A stretch of 64,000 bases of DNA from Thauera sp. (GTDB taxonomy: Bacteria > Pseudomonadota > Gammaproteobacteria > Burkholderiales > Rhodocyclaceae): contig JACKMB010000001.1 in NCBI GenBank assembly GCA_024235615.1, positions 186,001 to 250,000 on the forward strand, in the 5' to 3' direction. A program made the position numbers and the translations under genes. This document shows, piece after piece, positions 6,787 to 19,681 of the stretch (the stretch's first letter is position 1; each line of letters begins with the position of its first letter). The notes under the pieces were generated by a model. It ran no database searches, had not been told where the DNA came from, and saw nothing but the letters and a program-made list of their open reading frames with translations.

Positions 6787-9384
6787 TCAAACTTCCACCG
6801 TATCCGCGACCGAGCGGAATTCCTCGATCTGGTCGAAGTTCATGTAGCGGTAGATGTCGGCGGCCTTCTTGTTCACCACCTCCACCTGCGCCATGTACTC
6901 GGCGACCGACGGGATCTTGCCCATCAGCGCGCACACCGCGGCCAGCTCGGCGGAGCCCAGATAGACGCGGGTGTCGATGCCGAGGCGGTTGGGGAAGTTG
7001 CGCGTCGAGGTCGACATCGCGGTGCTGCCCTTGCGGATCTGCGCCTGGTTGCCCATGCACAGCGAGCAGCCCGGCATCTCCATGCGGGCGCCGGACTTGC
7101 CGAGCACGCCGTAGTAGCCTTCCTCGTTGAGGATCATCGCGTCCATCTTGGTGGGCGGAGCGATCCACAGGCGGGTCGGGATGTCCGACTTGCCGTCCAG
7201 CACCTTGCCGGCGGCGCGGAAGTGGCCGATGTTGGTCATGCACGAGCCGATGAAGACTTCGTCGATCTTGTCGCCGGCGACCTCGGACAGCAGCTTGACG
7301 TCGTCGGGGTCGTTCGGGCAGGCGACGATCGGCTCCTTGATGTCGGCGAGGTCGATCTCGATCACGGCGGCGTACTCGGCGTCGGCGTCGCCCGACAGCA
7401 GCGTGCCGTTGGCGATCCAGTCTTCCATGGCCTTGATGCGGCGCTTGAGGGTGCGGGCGTCCTGGTAGCCGTTGGCGATCATCCACTTCATCAGGGTGAT
7501 GTTCGAGTTCATGTACTCGACGATCGGTTCCTTGTTGAGGTGGACCGTGCAGCCGGCGGCGGAGCGCTCGGCCGAGGCGTCGGTGAGCTCGAAGGCCTGT
7601 TCGACCTTCAGGTCCGGCAGGCCTTCGATCTCGAGGATGCGGCCCGAGAAGACGTTTTTCTTGCCCTTCTTCTCGACGGTCAGCAGGCCCTGGCGAATTG
7701 CGTACAGCGGGATGGCGTTGACCAGATCACGCAGGGTGACGCCCGGCTGCATCTTGCCCTTGAAGCGCACCAGCACCGATTCCGGCATGTCGAGCGGCAT
7801 CACGCCGGTGGCCGCAGCAAAGGCCACCAGGCCGGAGCCGGCCGGGAAGGAGATGCCGATCGGGAAGCGGGTGTGGCTGTCGCCGCCGGTGCCGACGGTG
7901 TCGGGGAGCAGCAGGCGGTTGAGCCAGGAGTGGATCACGCCGTCGCCCGGACGCAGCGCGACGCCGCCGCGGGTGCTGATGAAGCTCGGCAGCTCGCGGT
8001 GCATCTTGACGTCTACCAGCTTCGGGTAGGCGGCGGTGTGGCAGAAGGACTGCATCACCAGGTCGGCCGAGAAGCCGAGGCAGGCGAGGTCCTTGAGCTC
8101 GTCGCGGGTCATCGGGCCGGTGGTGTCCTGGCTGCCGACGGTGGTCATCTTGGGTTCGCAGTAGGTACCCGGGCGGATGCCCTGGCCTTCCGGCATGCCG
8201 CAGGCGCGGCCGACCATCTTCTGCGCCAGCGAGAAGCCCTTGCCGGTGTCGGCGGGAGCCTGCGGCAGGCGGAACAGGGTCGAGGGCGGCAGGCCGAGGG
8301 CCTCGCGCGCCTTGGAGGTGAGGCCGCGGCCGATGATCAGCGGGATGCGGCCGCCGGCGCGCACTTCGTCGAGGATCACCAGGGTCTTGAGCTGCGATTC
8401 AGCGATCACAGCGCCATTCTTGAGCGCGGTGACCTTGCCCGACTGGGCGTCGACCTTGAGCTCGATCTCGTCGCCCATGTCCATCTGGCCGGCGTCGATC
8501 TCGATCGGCAGCGCGCCGGCGTCTTCCATGGTGTTGAAGAAGATCGGGGCGATCTTGGAGCCCAGGCACACGCCGCCGAAGCGCTTGTTCGGGACGAAGG
8601 GGATGTCCTCGCCGGTGAACCACAGCACCGAGTTGGTGGCGGACTTGCGCGAGGAGCCGGTGCCGACCACGTCACCGACGTAGGCGACCAGGTTGCCCTT
8701 GGCACGCAGCTCTTCGAGGAACTTGACCGGACCACGCACGCCGGCTTCTTCCGGGGTGATGCCCGGGCGCGGGTTCTTGAGCATGGCCAGCGCGTGCAGC
8801 GGGATGTCGGGGCGCGACCAGGCGTCGGGCGCGGGCGAGAGGTCGTCGGTGTTGGTCTCGCCGGTGACCTTGAAGACGGTGAGCTTCTGCGAGGCGGGGA
8901 CTTCCGGGCGGCTGGTGAACCACTCGGCGTCGGCCCACGACTGCATGACGGCCTTGGCGTTGGCGTTGCCCTTCTCGGCCAGCTCCTTGACGTCGTGGAA
9001 GTAGTCGAACATCAGCAGGGTCTTCTTGAGGCCCTCGGCGGCGACCGCGCCCACTTCGGCGTCGCCGAGCAGGTCGATCATCGGCTTGATGTTGAAGCCG
9101 CCCAGCATCGTGCCGAGCAGCTCGGTGGCCTTGGCGCGCGACACCAGGCCACAGGCTTCCTCGCCCTTGGCGACCTTGGCCAGGAACTCGGCCTTGACCT
9201 TGGCGGCGTCATCCACGCCGGCGGGGACGCGGTAGGTGAGCAGCTCGACGAGGAAGGCTTCCTCGCCGGCGGGAGGGTTCTTCAGCAGCTCGACGAGTTC
9301 GGCGGCCTGCTGCTTGGAGAGCGGCAGCGGCGGGATGCCGAGGGCGGCACGTTCGGCGACATGGGCACGGTAGGCTTCAAGCAC
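6787..9384 (-). CDS. acnB: Aconitate hydratase B (bifunctional aconitase / 2-methylisocitrate dehydratase)
   Basis: 865 residues, the usual AcnB length. It interconverts citrate and isocitrate in the TCA cycle through a 4Fe-4S cluster; AcnB enzymes can also dehydrate 2-methylisocitrate. The N-terminus [20 protein letters not shown] is typical, as is the later [11 protein letters not shown] stretch with two cluster cysteines. The GTG at 9384 was chosen over the ATG 18 codons upstream because GAGGAA lies at the right distance before it and the family starts here. A short palindrome overlapping a -10-like box lies about 70 bases upstream and may be an operator. acnA lies divergently beyond a REP array. 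Confidence 0.95.
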   Translation of the reverse strand: MLEAYRAHVAERAALGIPPLPLSKQQAAELVELLKNPPAGEEAFLVELLTYRVPAGVDDAAKVKAEFLAKVAKGEEACGLVSRAKATELLGTMLGGFNIKPMIDLLGDAEVGAVAAEGLKKTLLMFDYFHDVKELAEKGNANAKAVMQSWADAEWFTSRPEVPASQKLTVFKVTGETNTDDLSPAPDAWSRPDIPLHALAMLKNPRPGITPEEAGVRGPVKFLEELRAKGNLVAYVGDVVGTGSSRKSATNSVLWFTGEDIPFVPNKRFGGVCLGSKIAPIFFNTMEDAGALPIEIDAGQMDMGDEIELKVDAQSGKVTALKNGAVIAESQLKTLVILDEVRAGGRIPLIIGRGLTSKAREALGLPPSTLFRLPQAPADTGKGFSLAQKMVGRACGMPEGQGIRPGTYCEPKMTTVGSQDTTGPMTRDELKDLACLGFSADLVMQSFCHTAAYPKLVDVKMHRELPSFISTRGGVALRPGDGVIHSWLNRLLLPDTVGTGGDSHTRFPIGISFPAGSGLVAFAAATGVMPLDMPESVLVRFKGKMQPGVTLRDLVNAIPLYAIRQGLLTVEKKGKKNVFSGRILEIEGLPDLKVEQAFELTDASAERSAAGCTVHLNKEPIVEYMNSNITLMKWMIANGYQDARTLKRRIKAMEDWIANGTLLSGDADAEYAAVIEIDLADIKEPIVACPNDPDDVKLLSEVAGDKIDEVFIGSCMTNIGHFRAAGKVLDGKSDIPTRLWIAPPTKMDAMILNEEGYYGVLGKSGARMEMPGCSLCMGNQAQIRKGSTAMSTSTRNFPNRLGIDTRVYLGSAELAAVCALMGKIPSVAEYMAQVEVVNKKAADIYRYMNFDQIEEFRSVADTVEV

Positions 9385-9451
9385 GGCGACTTCCTCACTA
9401 GGTGGCGGTGATCGGGACTCCGGACGGGTCGGCCCCACCGGATCGGGCGAG

Positions 9452-9472
9452 ATTATATGTCTTTTATAAGAC
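9452..9472 (-). promoter_or_regulatory. Candidate acnB promoter -10 and palindromic operator
   Basis: On the minus strand TATAAT (9457-9452) is preceded immediately by the perfect palindrome GTCTTATAAAAGAC (9472-9459, five-base arms). A palindrome in the -10/-35 spacer is the usual place for a repressor site. The binding protein is not known from this sequence, and the -35 box is poor. Confidence 0.45.
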
Positions 9473-9591
9473 TTGCGGTGCAGTGCAGCACCGAGGCTCG
9501 TCGCCCGCCATTCGAGCCGGCTAATTCTACGCCTTCGTCACGCCGCGGGGGATATCCCCGCGCACCCGGCACCTCCCGCGTTTCGTGGTTA

Positions 9592-10033
9592 CCGCAGGAG
9601 CGCCGGCGGGTGCGAAAGCGGTGGTCGCCCCCCGAGCGCGCCACCTGCCGCAAGGCCCGATTCCCGGCTGCCGCCGCTCCTGCAGGGGCGGCGAGCGCGA
9701 GGTTCATGCAGGAGCGCCGGCAGGCGCGAAGGCGGCGATGGCTTCCGGCACGAACGTCATTTTCCGCGCCGCCGGACTCGCAGCTGCCGCAGTTCCTACA
9801 GGAGGTCCGGAACGCGTGGCGGTTCATGCAGGAGCGCCGGCAGGCGCGAACGCGGTGGTGGCTTCCGGGACGAGCGTCATTTTACGGACCGCCGGATTCG
9901 CCGCTGCCGCAGCGCCTAAAGGAGGCCCAGAACGCGTGGTGGTTCATGTAGGAGCGCCGGCAGGCGCGAAGGCGACGCTCGGGGGCCTGCCGACGCTGCC
10001 CTCCATTCGCGGCTGCCGCCGCTCCTACAAAGG
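9592..10033. repeat. REP array with about 120-bp period between acnB and acnA
   Basis: Forward hairpins of the form GCAGGAGCGCCGGCAGGCGC-GAA start near 9592, 9706, 9824 and 9944. Each is followed about 70 bases later by an inverted partner of the form TTCGC-AGCTGCCGC-AG-TCCTACA (near 9664, 9776, 9896, 10006). Each forward/inverted pair forms one unit, repeated at 114-120 bases. Copies have diverged in the spacers. No gene is supported in the 730 bases between the two aconitases. Confidence 0.85.
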
Positions 10034-10113
10034 CAGGCGGGCTGCTCCTGCAGGAACTTCCCCGTCCACCGGCTATCCTGTGTATTGGCCCCAACACAAA
10101 CAGGAGACCCGCG

Positions 10114-12813
<2,700 letters not shown>

Positions 12814-12825
12814 GCACCGCGTTGC

Positions 12826-12962
12826 ATCCGCGCCTTCCAGCGCTCCTGCACGCACGCCGTTCTGCAGGAGCACCGGAGGGCGCGAACACCGCGCCTGCCT
12901 CGCCCATCCATGCCCGTTTCCGGTCGGTCCTATTCGCGGCTACCGCCCGTCCTGCATGCGCC
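12826..12962. repeat. Degenerate REP pair
   Basis: Between acnA and the YchJ-like gene: an inverted half (CGCGCCTTCCAGCGCTCCTG, near 12828), a forward half (TTCTGCAGGAGCACCGGAGG, near 12859) and a second inverted half (TTCGCGGCTACCGCCCGTCC, near 12934). These are diverged members of the same REP family as the large arrays. Confidence 0.6.
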
Positions 12963-12990
12963 CCGGTCCGGCTCGCTATACTCCCGCCCC

Positions 12991-13383
12991 ATGAAAAAAC
13001 CCGCCACTCCCTGCCCCTGCGGCTCCGGCCGCGCCTTCGGCGCGTGCTGCGGCCCGGCGCTGTCGGGCGAGCGCCCGGCGCCCACCGCCGAGGCACTGAT
13101 GCGCTCGCGCTACACCGCCTTTACCCTGCACGACACCGCCTACCTGCTCGCGAGCTGGCACCCCTCCACCCGCCCGCAGGACCTCGCGCTCGACGAGCAG
13201 CCGCAGCCCAAATGGATCGGCCTCGAGGTGCGCGCCCACCGCCCACTCGCCGACGACCGCGCCGAGGTCGAGTTTCTCGCCCGCTGCCGCATCGGCGGGC
13301 GCGCGCAGCGCCTGCACGAGACCAGCCGCTTCGTGATGGAAGGCGGGCACTGGTATTACGTGGACGGCGACCTCCACGATTGA
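12991..13383 (+). CDS. YchJ-family SEC-C motif protein
   Basis: 130 residues. The N-terminus CPCGSGRAFGACCGP is a SEC-C zinc motif, followed by the YchJ signature ALMRSRYTAFTLHDTAYLLASWHPSTRP and a cystatin/NTF2-like remainder ending HWYYVDGD. Function is unknown; SEC-C motifs bind zinc and often mediate protein contacts. The ATG at 12991 was chosen because the motif begins just after it and residues encoded upstream belong to a REP hairpin. It is followed after 90 bases by the DUF6394 gene on the same strand. Confidence 0.85.
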   Translation: MKKPATPCPCGSGRAFGACCGPALSGERPAPTAEALMRSRYTAFTLHDTAYLLASWHPSTRPQDLALDEQPQPKWIGLEVRAHRPLADDRAEVEFLARCRIGGRAQRLHETSRFVMEGGHWYYVDGDLHD

Positions 13384-13473
13384 AATCCGCCCCACCGCCC
13401 ACGCCGCGCGACATCGCGGCCGTGGCCGGCGCATAATTGCCCCATCGTCATCGCGCGCACCCAACGGAAGATC

Positions 13474-13857
13474 ATGAACCTCGAGAAAGTCATCTTCGGC
13501 TTCTTCATCGTGCTGGCGGCCACGCTGAACTTCGGCTTCTTCGTCGGCGACATCGAGAACCCCGCGCACCACGACGTCTACGAGCTCTTCGCCGCGCTGG
13601 TCGTCAGCCTGATCGCCACCGTGCTCAAGTTCGGCGACCGCACGCAGATCGGCGCGGTGCATCTGTCCACCAGTCTGGTGGCCGACCTTCAGCTGATCGC
13701 CGCGGCGATGGTGTGGGGCTACGCGGCCCACCTTAGCGAGGGCGGCCTGAGCCCCGAGATGACCGCGCGCGTGGTCTCGCTCTCGGGCGGCGCGCTCTTC
13801 GCCAACGTGGTGTCGGTGATCATCCTGATCGCCGAGACCATCATGCAGCGCCGCTGA
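13474..13857 (+). CDS. DUF6394 family small membrane protein
   Basis: 127 residues with about four hydrophobic segments (about 5-24, 36-55, 70-85, 100-122). I recognise it as the small DUF6394 family. Here it lies 25 bases before a TrkA-type channel gene on the same strand, so the pair is probably co-transcribed. A role as accessory subunit or in membrane-potential handling is an inference from position only. A TATAAT-like ATAATTG stretch lies about 45 bases upstream of the ATG and may be the operon's -10 box. Confidence 0.75.
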   Translation: MNLEKVIFGFFIVLAATLNFGFFVGDIENPAHHDVYELFAALVVSLIATVLKFGDRTQIGAVHLSTSLVADLQLIAAAMVWGYAAHLSEGGLSPEMTARVVSLSGGALFANVVSVIILIAETIMQRR

Positions 13858-13882
13858 ACGCCATCGCGCCGAGGCCCGAGCC

Positions 13883-15622
13883 GTGCAGCAGGCCCTCGCC
13901 CGCCACCACAGCATCTTCCTGCTGATCCTGCGGCGCATGCGTGCGCCGCTGATCCTGCTGATCGTGCTGTTCGCGATCGCAGTGCTCGGGCTCACCCTGG
14001 TGCCCGGCCCGGTCATAGACGGCAAGACGAGCTACCTCAGCTTCTTCCACGCCTTCTACTTCATCAGCTACACCGCGACCACGATCGGTTTCGGCGAGAT
14101 CCCCTACACCTTCTCCGACCAGCAGCGGCTGTGGGTGATCGTCAGCATCTACCTGTCCGTGATCGGCTGGGCCTACACGCTCGGCTCGGTGTTCAACCTG
14201 CTCGCCGACCGCAGCCTGCGCCAGGCGGTCTCGATGCAGGGCTTCGTGCGATCGGTGCGGCGACTGCGCGAGCCCTTCTACCTGGTGTGCGGCTACGGCG
14301 AGACCGGCCGCCTGATCTGCGACGCGCTCGACCGCATGGGGCTGCGCGTCGTAGTGATCGAGGTGGATGAAAACAAGCTCGGCGAGCTCGACCTGCACAG
14401 CTACTCGGCCGACGTCGCCGCGCTCTGCGCCGACGCAGCCAACCCCGAGACGCTCGCGTTCGCCGGCCTCACGCACCCGAGCTGCATCGGCGTGATCGCG
14501 CTCACCAACGACGACGCCACCAACCTGGCGATCGCGATCGCCGCCCGCCTGCTCGCACCGCGCCTGCCCGCGCTATGCCGTGCCGAGCGCACCGCGACCT
14601 CGGCCAACATGGCCTCCTTCGGCACCCGCCACATTCTCAACCCCTTCGAGCGCTTCAGCGAGACGCTCGCGCTCTCGCTGCACGCGCCCAAGGCCTCGCA
14701 GCTCTTCGACTGGCTCACCGGCCTGCCCGGCAGCGATGTCGAGCAGCGCCGCGACCCGCCGCGCGGCAACTGGATCGTGTGCGGCCATGGGCGCTTCGGC
14801 CGCCTGCTGGTGGATGCGATGGACTCCGAGGCGGTGCCGGTCACCATCATCGACATCGATCCCAAACCGGACGGCATCCACCGCTGGGTGCAGGGCGACG
14901 GTACCGGCGCCGCGTCGCTGCTCGAGGCCGGCGTTTGCGAGGCGACCGGGATCGTGTGCGGCACCAGCTCCGATGTCGACAACCTGTCCATCGCGGTGAC
15001 GGCACGAGAGCTCAACAAGGAGCTCTTCGTGATCCTGCGCCAGAATCACGAATCCAATCGGGCCCTCTTCGAAGCCTTCGAGTCGGACATCACCGTGGTG
15101 CCTAGCCGGGTGATCGCGCACGAGTGCATCGCGATCCTGAGCACGCCGTTGCTCGCGCCCTTCCTCGACGAGATCCGCCGCCGCGACGAGCAGTGGTGCG
15201 GCGCGCTGCTGAACAGCCTGACCCATCGGCTCGGCTGGAGGGTGCCCGAGATCCGCAGCCAGCGCGTCAACCTGTCGCGCGCCCCGGCGCTGTATCGGCG
15301 GCTGATGCGCGGCGAGACGATCACGCTCGAGCGCCTGCTGCGCTCGCCTGCCGACCGCTCGATCGCGCTCGATTGCGAGGTGCTCTACCTCGATCGCGAC
15401 GACGACGACCATGTGATGACGCCCGCCCCCGACGAGAAGATCCGCCCCGGCGACGAGCTGCTCTTCGCCGGCACCCGGCGCGCGCTCGAGGACATCGACC
15501 TGATCCTCGCCAACGAGCACACGCTCGAATACATCCTCAGCGGCCGCGACCTGCCGGGCGGACGCATCTGGGATCTGCTCGCGCAGCGCGGGCGCAAGGA
15601 GCGGTCCCCACAGTTGCCTTGA
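13883..15622 (+). CDS. Potassium channel with two TrkA-N (RCK) domains
   Basis: 579 residues. Two membrane helices (about 22-42 and 84-105) flank a pore loop with the filter-like TTIGFGE (66-72), as in Ion_trans_2 channels. Two NAD-binding RCK units follow, each with a Rossmann glycine motif: VCGYGETGRL near 135 and VCGHGRFGRL near 295. A TrkA-C-like segment follows near the C-terminus. The design fits a ligand-gated K+ channel of the inner membrane. The filter reads GFGE rather than the classical GYGD, so selectivity may be relaxed. The start is a GTG at 13883, 25 bases after the DUF6394 stop; no earlier start is possible without overlap. Confidence 0.85.
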   Translation: MQQALARHHSIFLLILRRMRAPLILLIVLFAIAVLGLTLVPGPVIDGKTSYLSFFHAFYFISYTATTIGFGEIPYTFSDQQRLWVIVSIYLSVIGWAYTLGSVFNLLADRSLRQAVSMQGFVRSVRRLREPFYLVCGYGETGRLICDALDRMGLRVVVIEVDENKLGELDLHSYSADVAALCADAANPETLAFAGLTHPSCIGVIALTNDDATNLAIAIAARLLAPRLPALCRAERTATSANMASFGTRHILNPFERFSETLALSLHAPKASQLFDWLTGLPGSDVEQRRDPPRGNWIVCGHGRFGRLLVDAMDSEAVPVTIIDIDPKPDGIHRWVQGDGTGAASLLEAGVCEATGIVCGTSSDVDNLSIAVTARELNKELFVILRQNHESNRALFEAFESDITVVPSRVIAHECIAILSTPLLAPFLDEIRRRDEQWCGALLNSLTHRLGWRVPEIRSQRVNLSRAPALYRRLMRGETITLERLLRSPADRSIALDCEVLYLDRDDDDHVMTPAPDEKIRPGDELLFAGTRRALEDIDLILANEHTLEYILSGRDLPGGRIWDLLAQRGRKERSPQLP

Positions 15623-15675
15623 AGCTCCCGGACGCCTTGTGACACTCACCGGCTCCCCCGGTAGAAACCGTAGCT

Positions 15676-16025
15676 GATGTAGGAGCGGCGGAACCGATGT
15701 AGGAGCGGCGGCAGCCGCGAACCCGCCGAGCCGGCGATGGCCGTGGGCGGGGGGCGATCGCCGCTTTCGCGCCTTCCGGCGCTCCTACCTATGCGCCCGC
15801 GCGGCGGAACCGATGCAGGAGCGGCGGCAGCCGCGAAGCCGCCGAGCCGGCGATGGCCGTGGGCGGGGAACCGATCGCCGCTTTCGCGCCTTCCGGCGCT
15901 CCTACCTATGCGCCCGCGCGGCGGAACCGATGTAGGAGCGGCGGCAGCCGCGAAGCCACCGAGCCGGCGATGGCCGTGGGCGGGGAACCGATCGCCGCTT
16001 TCGCGCCTGCCGGTGCTCCTGCATG
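15676..16025. repeat. REP tandem array, about 117-bp period, three units
   Basis: Units begin GAACCGATG at 15691, 15807 and 15924. Each holds a forward hairpin (GTAGGAGCGGCGGCAGCCGC-GAA), a 45-base spacer and an inverted hairpin (TTCGCGCCTTCCGGCGCTCC). Spacers are almost identical between units, so these are recent tandem copies. A partial forward hairpin precedes them at 15676. The array fills the gap between the channel gene and the S4 gene; no coding is supported. Confidence 0.9.
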
Positions 16026-16031
16026 AACGCG

Positions 16032-16256
16032 CTATGCCGCGCCGTCGGCGACCAGCTCGATTGCCTCGCCAGCAAACGACACCCGCTGCCCAGGGCGCAG
16101 CTTGGCACGCTTGCGCGACTCGGGCTTGCCGTCGACCTTCACCGTCCCGGCCTCCACCGCCGCATGCGCGGCGCCGCCCGAATCGACCAGGCCGGCGGCC
16201 TTGAGCAACTGGTCGAGCTGGATGTATTCCCCGCGCACTTCAAAGCGTATCGCCAT
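16032..16256 (-). CDS. S4-domain RNA-binding protein (YbcJ-like)
   Basis: 74 residues. It is a stand-alone S4 domain: EYIQLDQLLKAAGLVDSGG, AHAAVEAGTVKVDGKPESRK, then a basic segment and RPGQRVSFAGE. S4 folds bind structured RNA, often rRNA; the small single-domain YbcJ-type proteins have no firmly known role. The ATG at 16256 has AGGAGGG eight bases upstream, which decides the start over a longer reading. It is transcribed divergently from the Ap4A phosphorylase gene. Confidence 0.88.
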   Translation of the reverse strand: MAIRFEVRGEYIQLDQLLKAAGLVDSGGAAHAAVEAGTVKVDGKPESRKRAKLRPGQRVSFAGEAIELVADGAA

Positions 16257-16336
16257 CGCGATCCCTCCTGCCCGGCGCGACTGCGCGCGCGGGTCCACGT
16301 GTCAAAATGGCGGCATTGTCTCCCGCACGCCCGCCC

Positions 16337-17365
16337 ATGACCAGCACGCACGCCGCACACCTTCCAGCAAGTGCCGTCCCCGCAAACGCCGACGCCCCGG
16401 CCGCCGGCACAGCGTCCGCGGCTCAGTCTCCGCCTGCCGCCGCTGCGCCCATCCCCGACTCCGCGTGCGGCGCCGCAAGCCCCGTTTCCCCGCCGGGAGC
16501 ACCGGACACCGCTCCCGACCTGCTTGAGCGCGCCGACCGCGTGATCGCCGCGGCGCTCGCCAGCGGGGCACTGCAGCCGATCCGCACCGAACTCGACTGG
16601 CTGGAGCAGGACGGGCTGCGTTTTTCCGTGCGCTGGGTGTCCTCGCTGGCGCTCAAGGATCGCGCCCGGGTCGACACCGTCACCGCCCGGCGGCCTGACT
16701 TCAACCCCTTCCTGCCCCCAGAGCCTGCGCTCACCGTAGCGCCGCTCGGCAAGGACCACCTCGTCGTGCTGAACAAGTTCCCGGTGATCGACCGCCACCT
16801 GCTCGTCGTCACCCGCCAGTTCGAGGACCAGCGCGCCCCGCTGGACGAGGCGGATTTCGCTGCACTCGCGACGATCGTGGGGGCGCATGGCGGGCTGGGC
16901 TTCTATAACGGCGGCAGGGTCGCAGGCGCGAGCCAGGCGCACAAGCACCTGCAGTGGGTACCGGCGCAGGCCTCGGCGCTGGAGGATTTTCTCCCGGCCC
17001 TGCGGCCCGGCGAGACGCTCGACAACCCTGCGCTTCCCTGGGCGCACGCGGTGGTCGGCCTGGACGAAGCCGTCTGGTCGCGTCCGCAAGAAGCCGGCGC
17101 GGCATTGCAGGCCGCCTTCCGCCTCGCCTGCGCCCGGCTCGAGTTGCCCTGCACCGCCGATCCGATGCCGCCCTACAACCTGCTTGTGAGCCGCTGCGCC
17201 TTGCTGCTGGTGCCGCGCACGCACGAGAAGTGGGAGGACGTGTCGCTCAACTCGCTCGCGTGGGCCGGCTCGCTCTTCGTGCGCGACCGCGCGCAGATCG
17301 ACGGCTTGCGCCGGCACGGTCCGCTGGCGGTACTCGCAGCGGTGTGCCGGCCGCGTGGCGCCTAG
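16337..17365 (+). CDS. ATP adenylyltransferase / Ap4A phosphorylase (APA1/2 family)
   Basis: 342 residues from the ATG at 16337. The HIT-like catalytic signature is GASQAHKHLQWVP (H-x-H-x-Q), and KDHLVVLNKFPVIDRHLLVVTR is typical of APA2-type enzymes, which split diadenosine tetraphosphate with phosphate into ATP and ADP. The first 60 or so residues are Ala/Pro-rich and absent from most homologues. An in-frame ATG at 16307 is also possible, but it lies in GTCAAAATGG, which looks more like a -10 region; neither start has a clear ribosome site. Confidence 0.85.
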   Translation: MTSTHAAHLPASAVPANADAPAAGTASAAQSPPAAAAPIPDSACGAASPVSPPGAPDTAPDLLERADRVIAAALASGALQPIRTELDWLEQDGLRFSVRWVSSLALKDRARVDTVTARRPDFNPFLPPEPALTVAPLGKDHLVVLNKFPVIDRHLLVVTRQFEDQRAPLDEADFAALATIVGAHGGLGFYNGGRVAGASQAHKHLQWVPAQASALEDFLPALRPGETLDNPALPWAHAVVGLDEAVWSRPQEAGAALQAAFRLACARLELPCTADPMPPYNLLVSRCALLLVPRTHEKWEDVSLNSLAWAGSLFVRDRAQIDGLRRHGPLAVLAAVCRPRGA

Positions 17366-17384
17366 GCGCGCGCGGGTCCGGCGA

Positions 17385-17744
17385 TCACGCTGCGCGCGGC
17401 AGCGGGCTCTGCGGTAGCGGCGGCAGGCCGATGGTCGCGCGCAGTTCGTCGCATTTCGGGTTGGGCGTGCCGTCCTCGAAGTACACCGGGAACTCCCGGC
17501 ATGGCGTAGGCCGGTTCTCATAGATCGAACACGACACGCCGCGGCCGACTTCTCCCGTCAGGGCGCTGCAACGCCGCGGCACCTGGTTGCTCCCCTTCAT
17601 GCAGCGCAGCGTATGGTTGAGCTTCTCGGTCATCTCCGCCGGCACGAAGCCACCCGGCGCGTCGTCCGCCTCGGCCCAATAGAAGGAGATCCGGAAGTGC
17701 GTGCAGCAGATGCCGCAGTCGAGGCAGGGGTTGAACTCATCCAT
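17385..17744 (-). CDS. YkgJ-family cysteine cluster protein
   Basis: 119 residues. Cysteines are arranged as in YkgJ proteins: CLDCGICCTHF at the N-terminus, a middle RCMKG and RRC, then CSIYENRPTPCREFP. Such clusters bind iron or zinc; no reaction is established. The ATG at 17744 starts directly before the first cysteine motif. It is convergent with the Ap4A phosphorylase gene, with 19 bases between stops. Confidence 0.85.
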   Translation of the reverse strand: MDEFNPCLDCGICCTHFRISFYWAEADDAPGGFVPAEMTEKLNHTLRCMKGSNQVPRRCSALTGEVGRGVSCSIYENRPTPCREFPVYFEDGTPNPKCDELRATIGLPPLPQSPLPRAA

Positions 17745-18153
17745 GAGCGAGGCCCGGAGAGGACCGGCCGAGGGCCGTGGGGCGCGCATTCTAGCGCCAC
17801 CGCAAAGCGCCGAAAAGAGGCCATAAAGCGCTTTGTTTTCAGCGACCTGAAAGCATTTTCCGAAATATTTTCAACAGCAGGAAATCGCCTCGCATCGCAC
17901 CCGGCCCCGCCCGCCATCGGAGCCGCAGCCCCTTCCCCACCGAAGCCCCCCCGTAGCAACGGCGGCAGCCGCAAAAAAAAGGCCGCCGCGCAACCGACGC
18001 GGCACGCGCACAGCGGCAACCCGCGCCCAAGCGCCCCGCCCGCCGGCAACGCCCCTGCAGGACCGGCGGCAGCCGCAAAAACGGCCGCCGGGCAAGCGAC
18101 GCGGCCGACACGATCAAGCACCGTCGGCGCTCCTGCCTGGCGGCCGGAGAGCC
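17745..18153. other. Gene-free stretch with degenerate REP sequences
   Basis: No coding is supported. The first 100 bases are AT-richer. From about 17948 there are two forward REP-like pieces (CGGCGGCAGCCGCAAAAA near 17960 and 18060) and an inverted end (GTCGGCGCTCCTGCC near 18123), all more diverged than the arrays elsewhere. Confidence 0.5.
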
Positions 18154-18924
<771 letters not shown>

Positions 18925-18993
18925 GGCAATCTCCTGTGACCGGCGCCAAGGGTGGCCCAAGGCGGCGCGGCGGGCAAGCACGATCTTGCGGAA

Positions 18994-19671
18994 TCAGCCC
19001 GCGGCCGCGAGATCCAGCCCGATGCGGTAGAGCGGTTGCCCCGAGTCGCGGTACTTGCGCTCGAAGGGGGTGAGCGGCGTGGCCGCCTCGAAGCATTCCC
19101 ACGCGACCTCGCGCCCGAGCACGAGGCCGAGCGCGCAGGCGAACTCCTCGATATAGACCTTCCAGTTGCTGCGGCATTCCAGCACGCCGCCGAGGCGCGG
19201 AATCCACGGGAACACCGGGTGCGCATGCCAGCGCCGGCCGAGGTGGCCGATCTTGGGCCAGGGGTTGGGATAGAGGAGGTAGTGGCGCGCCAGGCGCAGC
19301 CCGGCCTCGTCGAGCAGGCGCCAGAAGTCGACCAGGTCGGCACGCACGAAGACCATGTTCTTCGGCAGCAGCGCCTCGGGATAGGGCTTGCGGCGGGCGA
19401 GGCGATCGGCAGACTGGTCGACGCCGATCACCCAGTGGTCGGGAAACTGGCGCGCGATCTGGATGGTGCTGTGGCCGACGCCGCAGCCGGCGTCGAGGAT
19501 CAGCGGGGCGCTGCGGTCCCAGTCGGCGAGGGCCTCGGCGAGTGCAGCGCGATTGTAGTCGGTGCAGGGCTTGCGGAAGGGGTGCTCGAGGTGCTTGCGC
19601 ACGCGCTCGGCGAGCGCCTCGTGCACGCCCTGCTGGGCGCTCTGCGGGATGCGGGAGTTGGCGTAGCTCAT
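18994..19671 (-). CDS. trmB: TrmB-type tRNA (guanine-N7)-methyltransferase, divergent
   Basis: 225 residues. SAM-binding motif LDAGCGVGHST, acidic GVDQS after strand 2, and the TrmB-type YPNPWPK motif are present, as is a C-terminal TPFERKYRDSGQPLYRIGLDL. TrmB makes m7G46 in tRNA. The C-terminus differs from classical TrmB (usually TKFE..G...WDL), so this may be a TrmB-like paralogue with another target; the catalytic motif supports the family. It lies 10 bases after dusC on the same strand, so the two tRNA-modification genes form an operon. Start at 19671 chosen because residues before it are low-complexity. Confidence 0.8.
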   Translation of the reverse strand: MSYANSRIPQSAQQGVHEALAERVRKHLEHPFRKPCTDYNRAALAEALADWDRSAPLILDAGCGVGHSTIQIARQFPDHWVIGVDQSADRLARRKPYPEALLPKNMVFVRADLVDFWRLLDEAGLRLARHYLLYPNPWPKIGHLGRRWHAHPVFPWIPRLGGVLECRSNWKVYIEEFACALGLVLGREVAWECFEAATPLTPFERKYRDSGQPLYRIGLDLAAAG

Positions 19672-19681
19672 CGGGCCGGTC

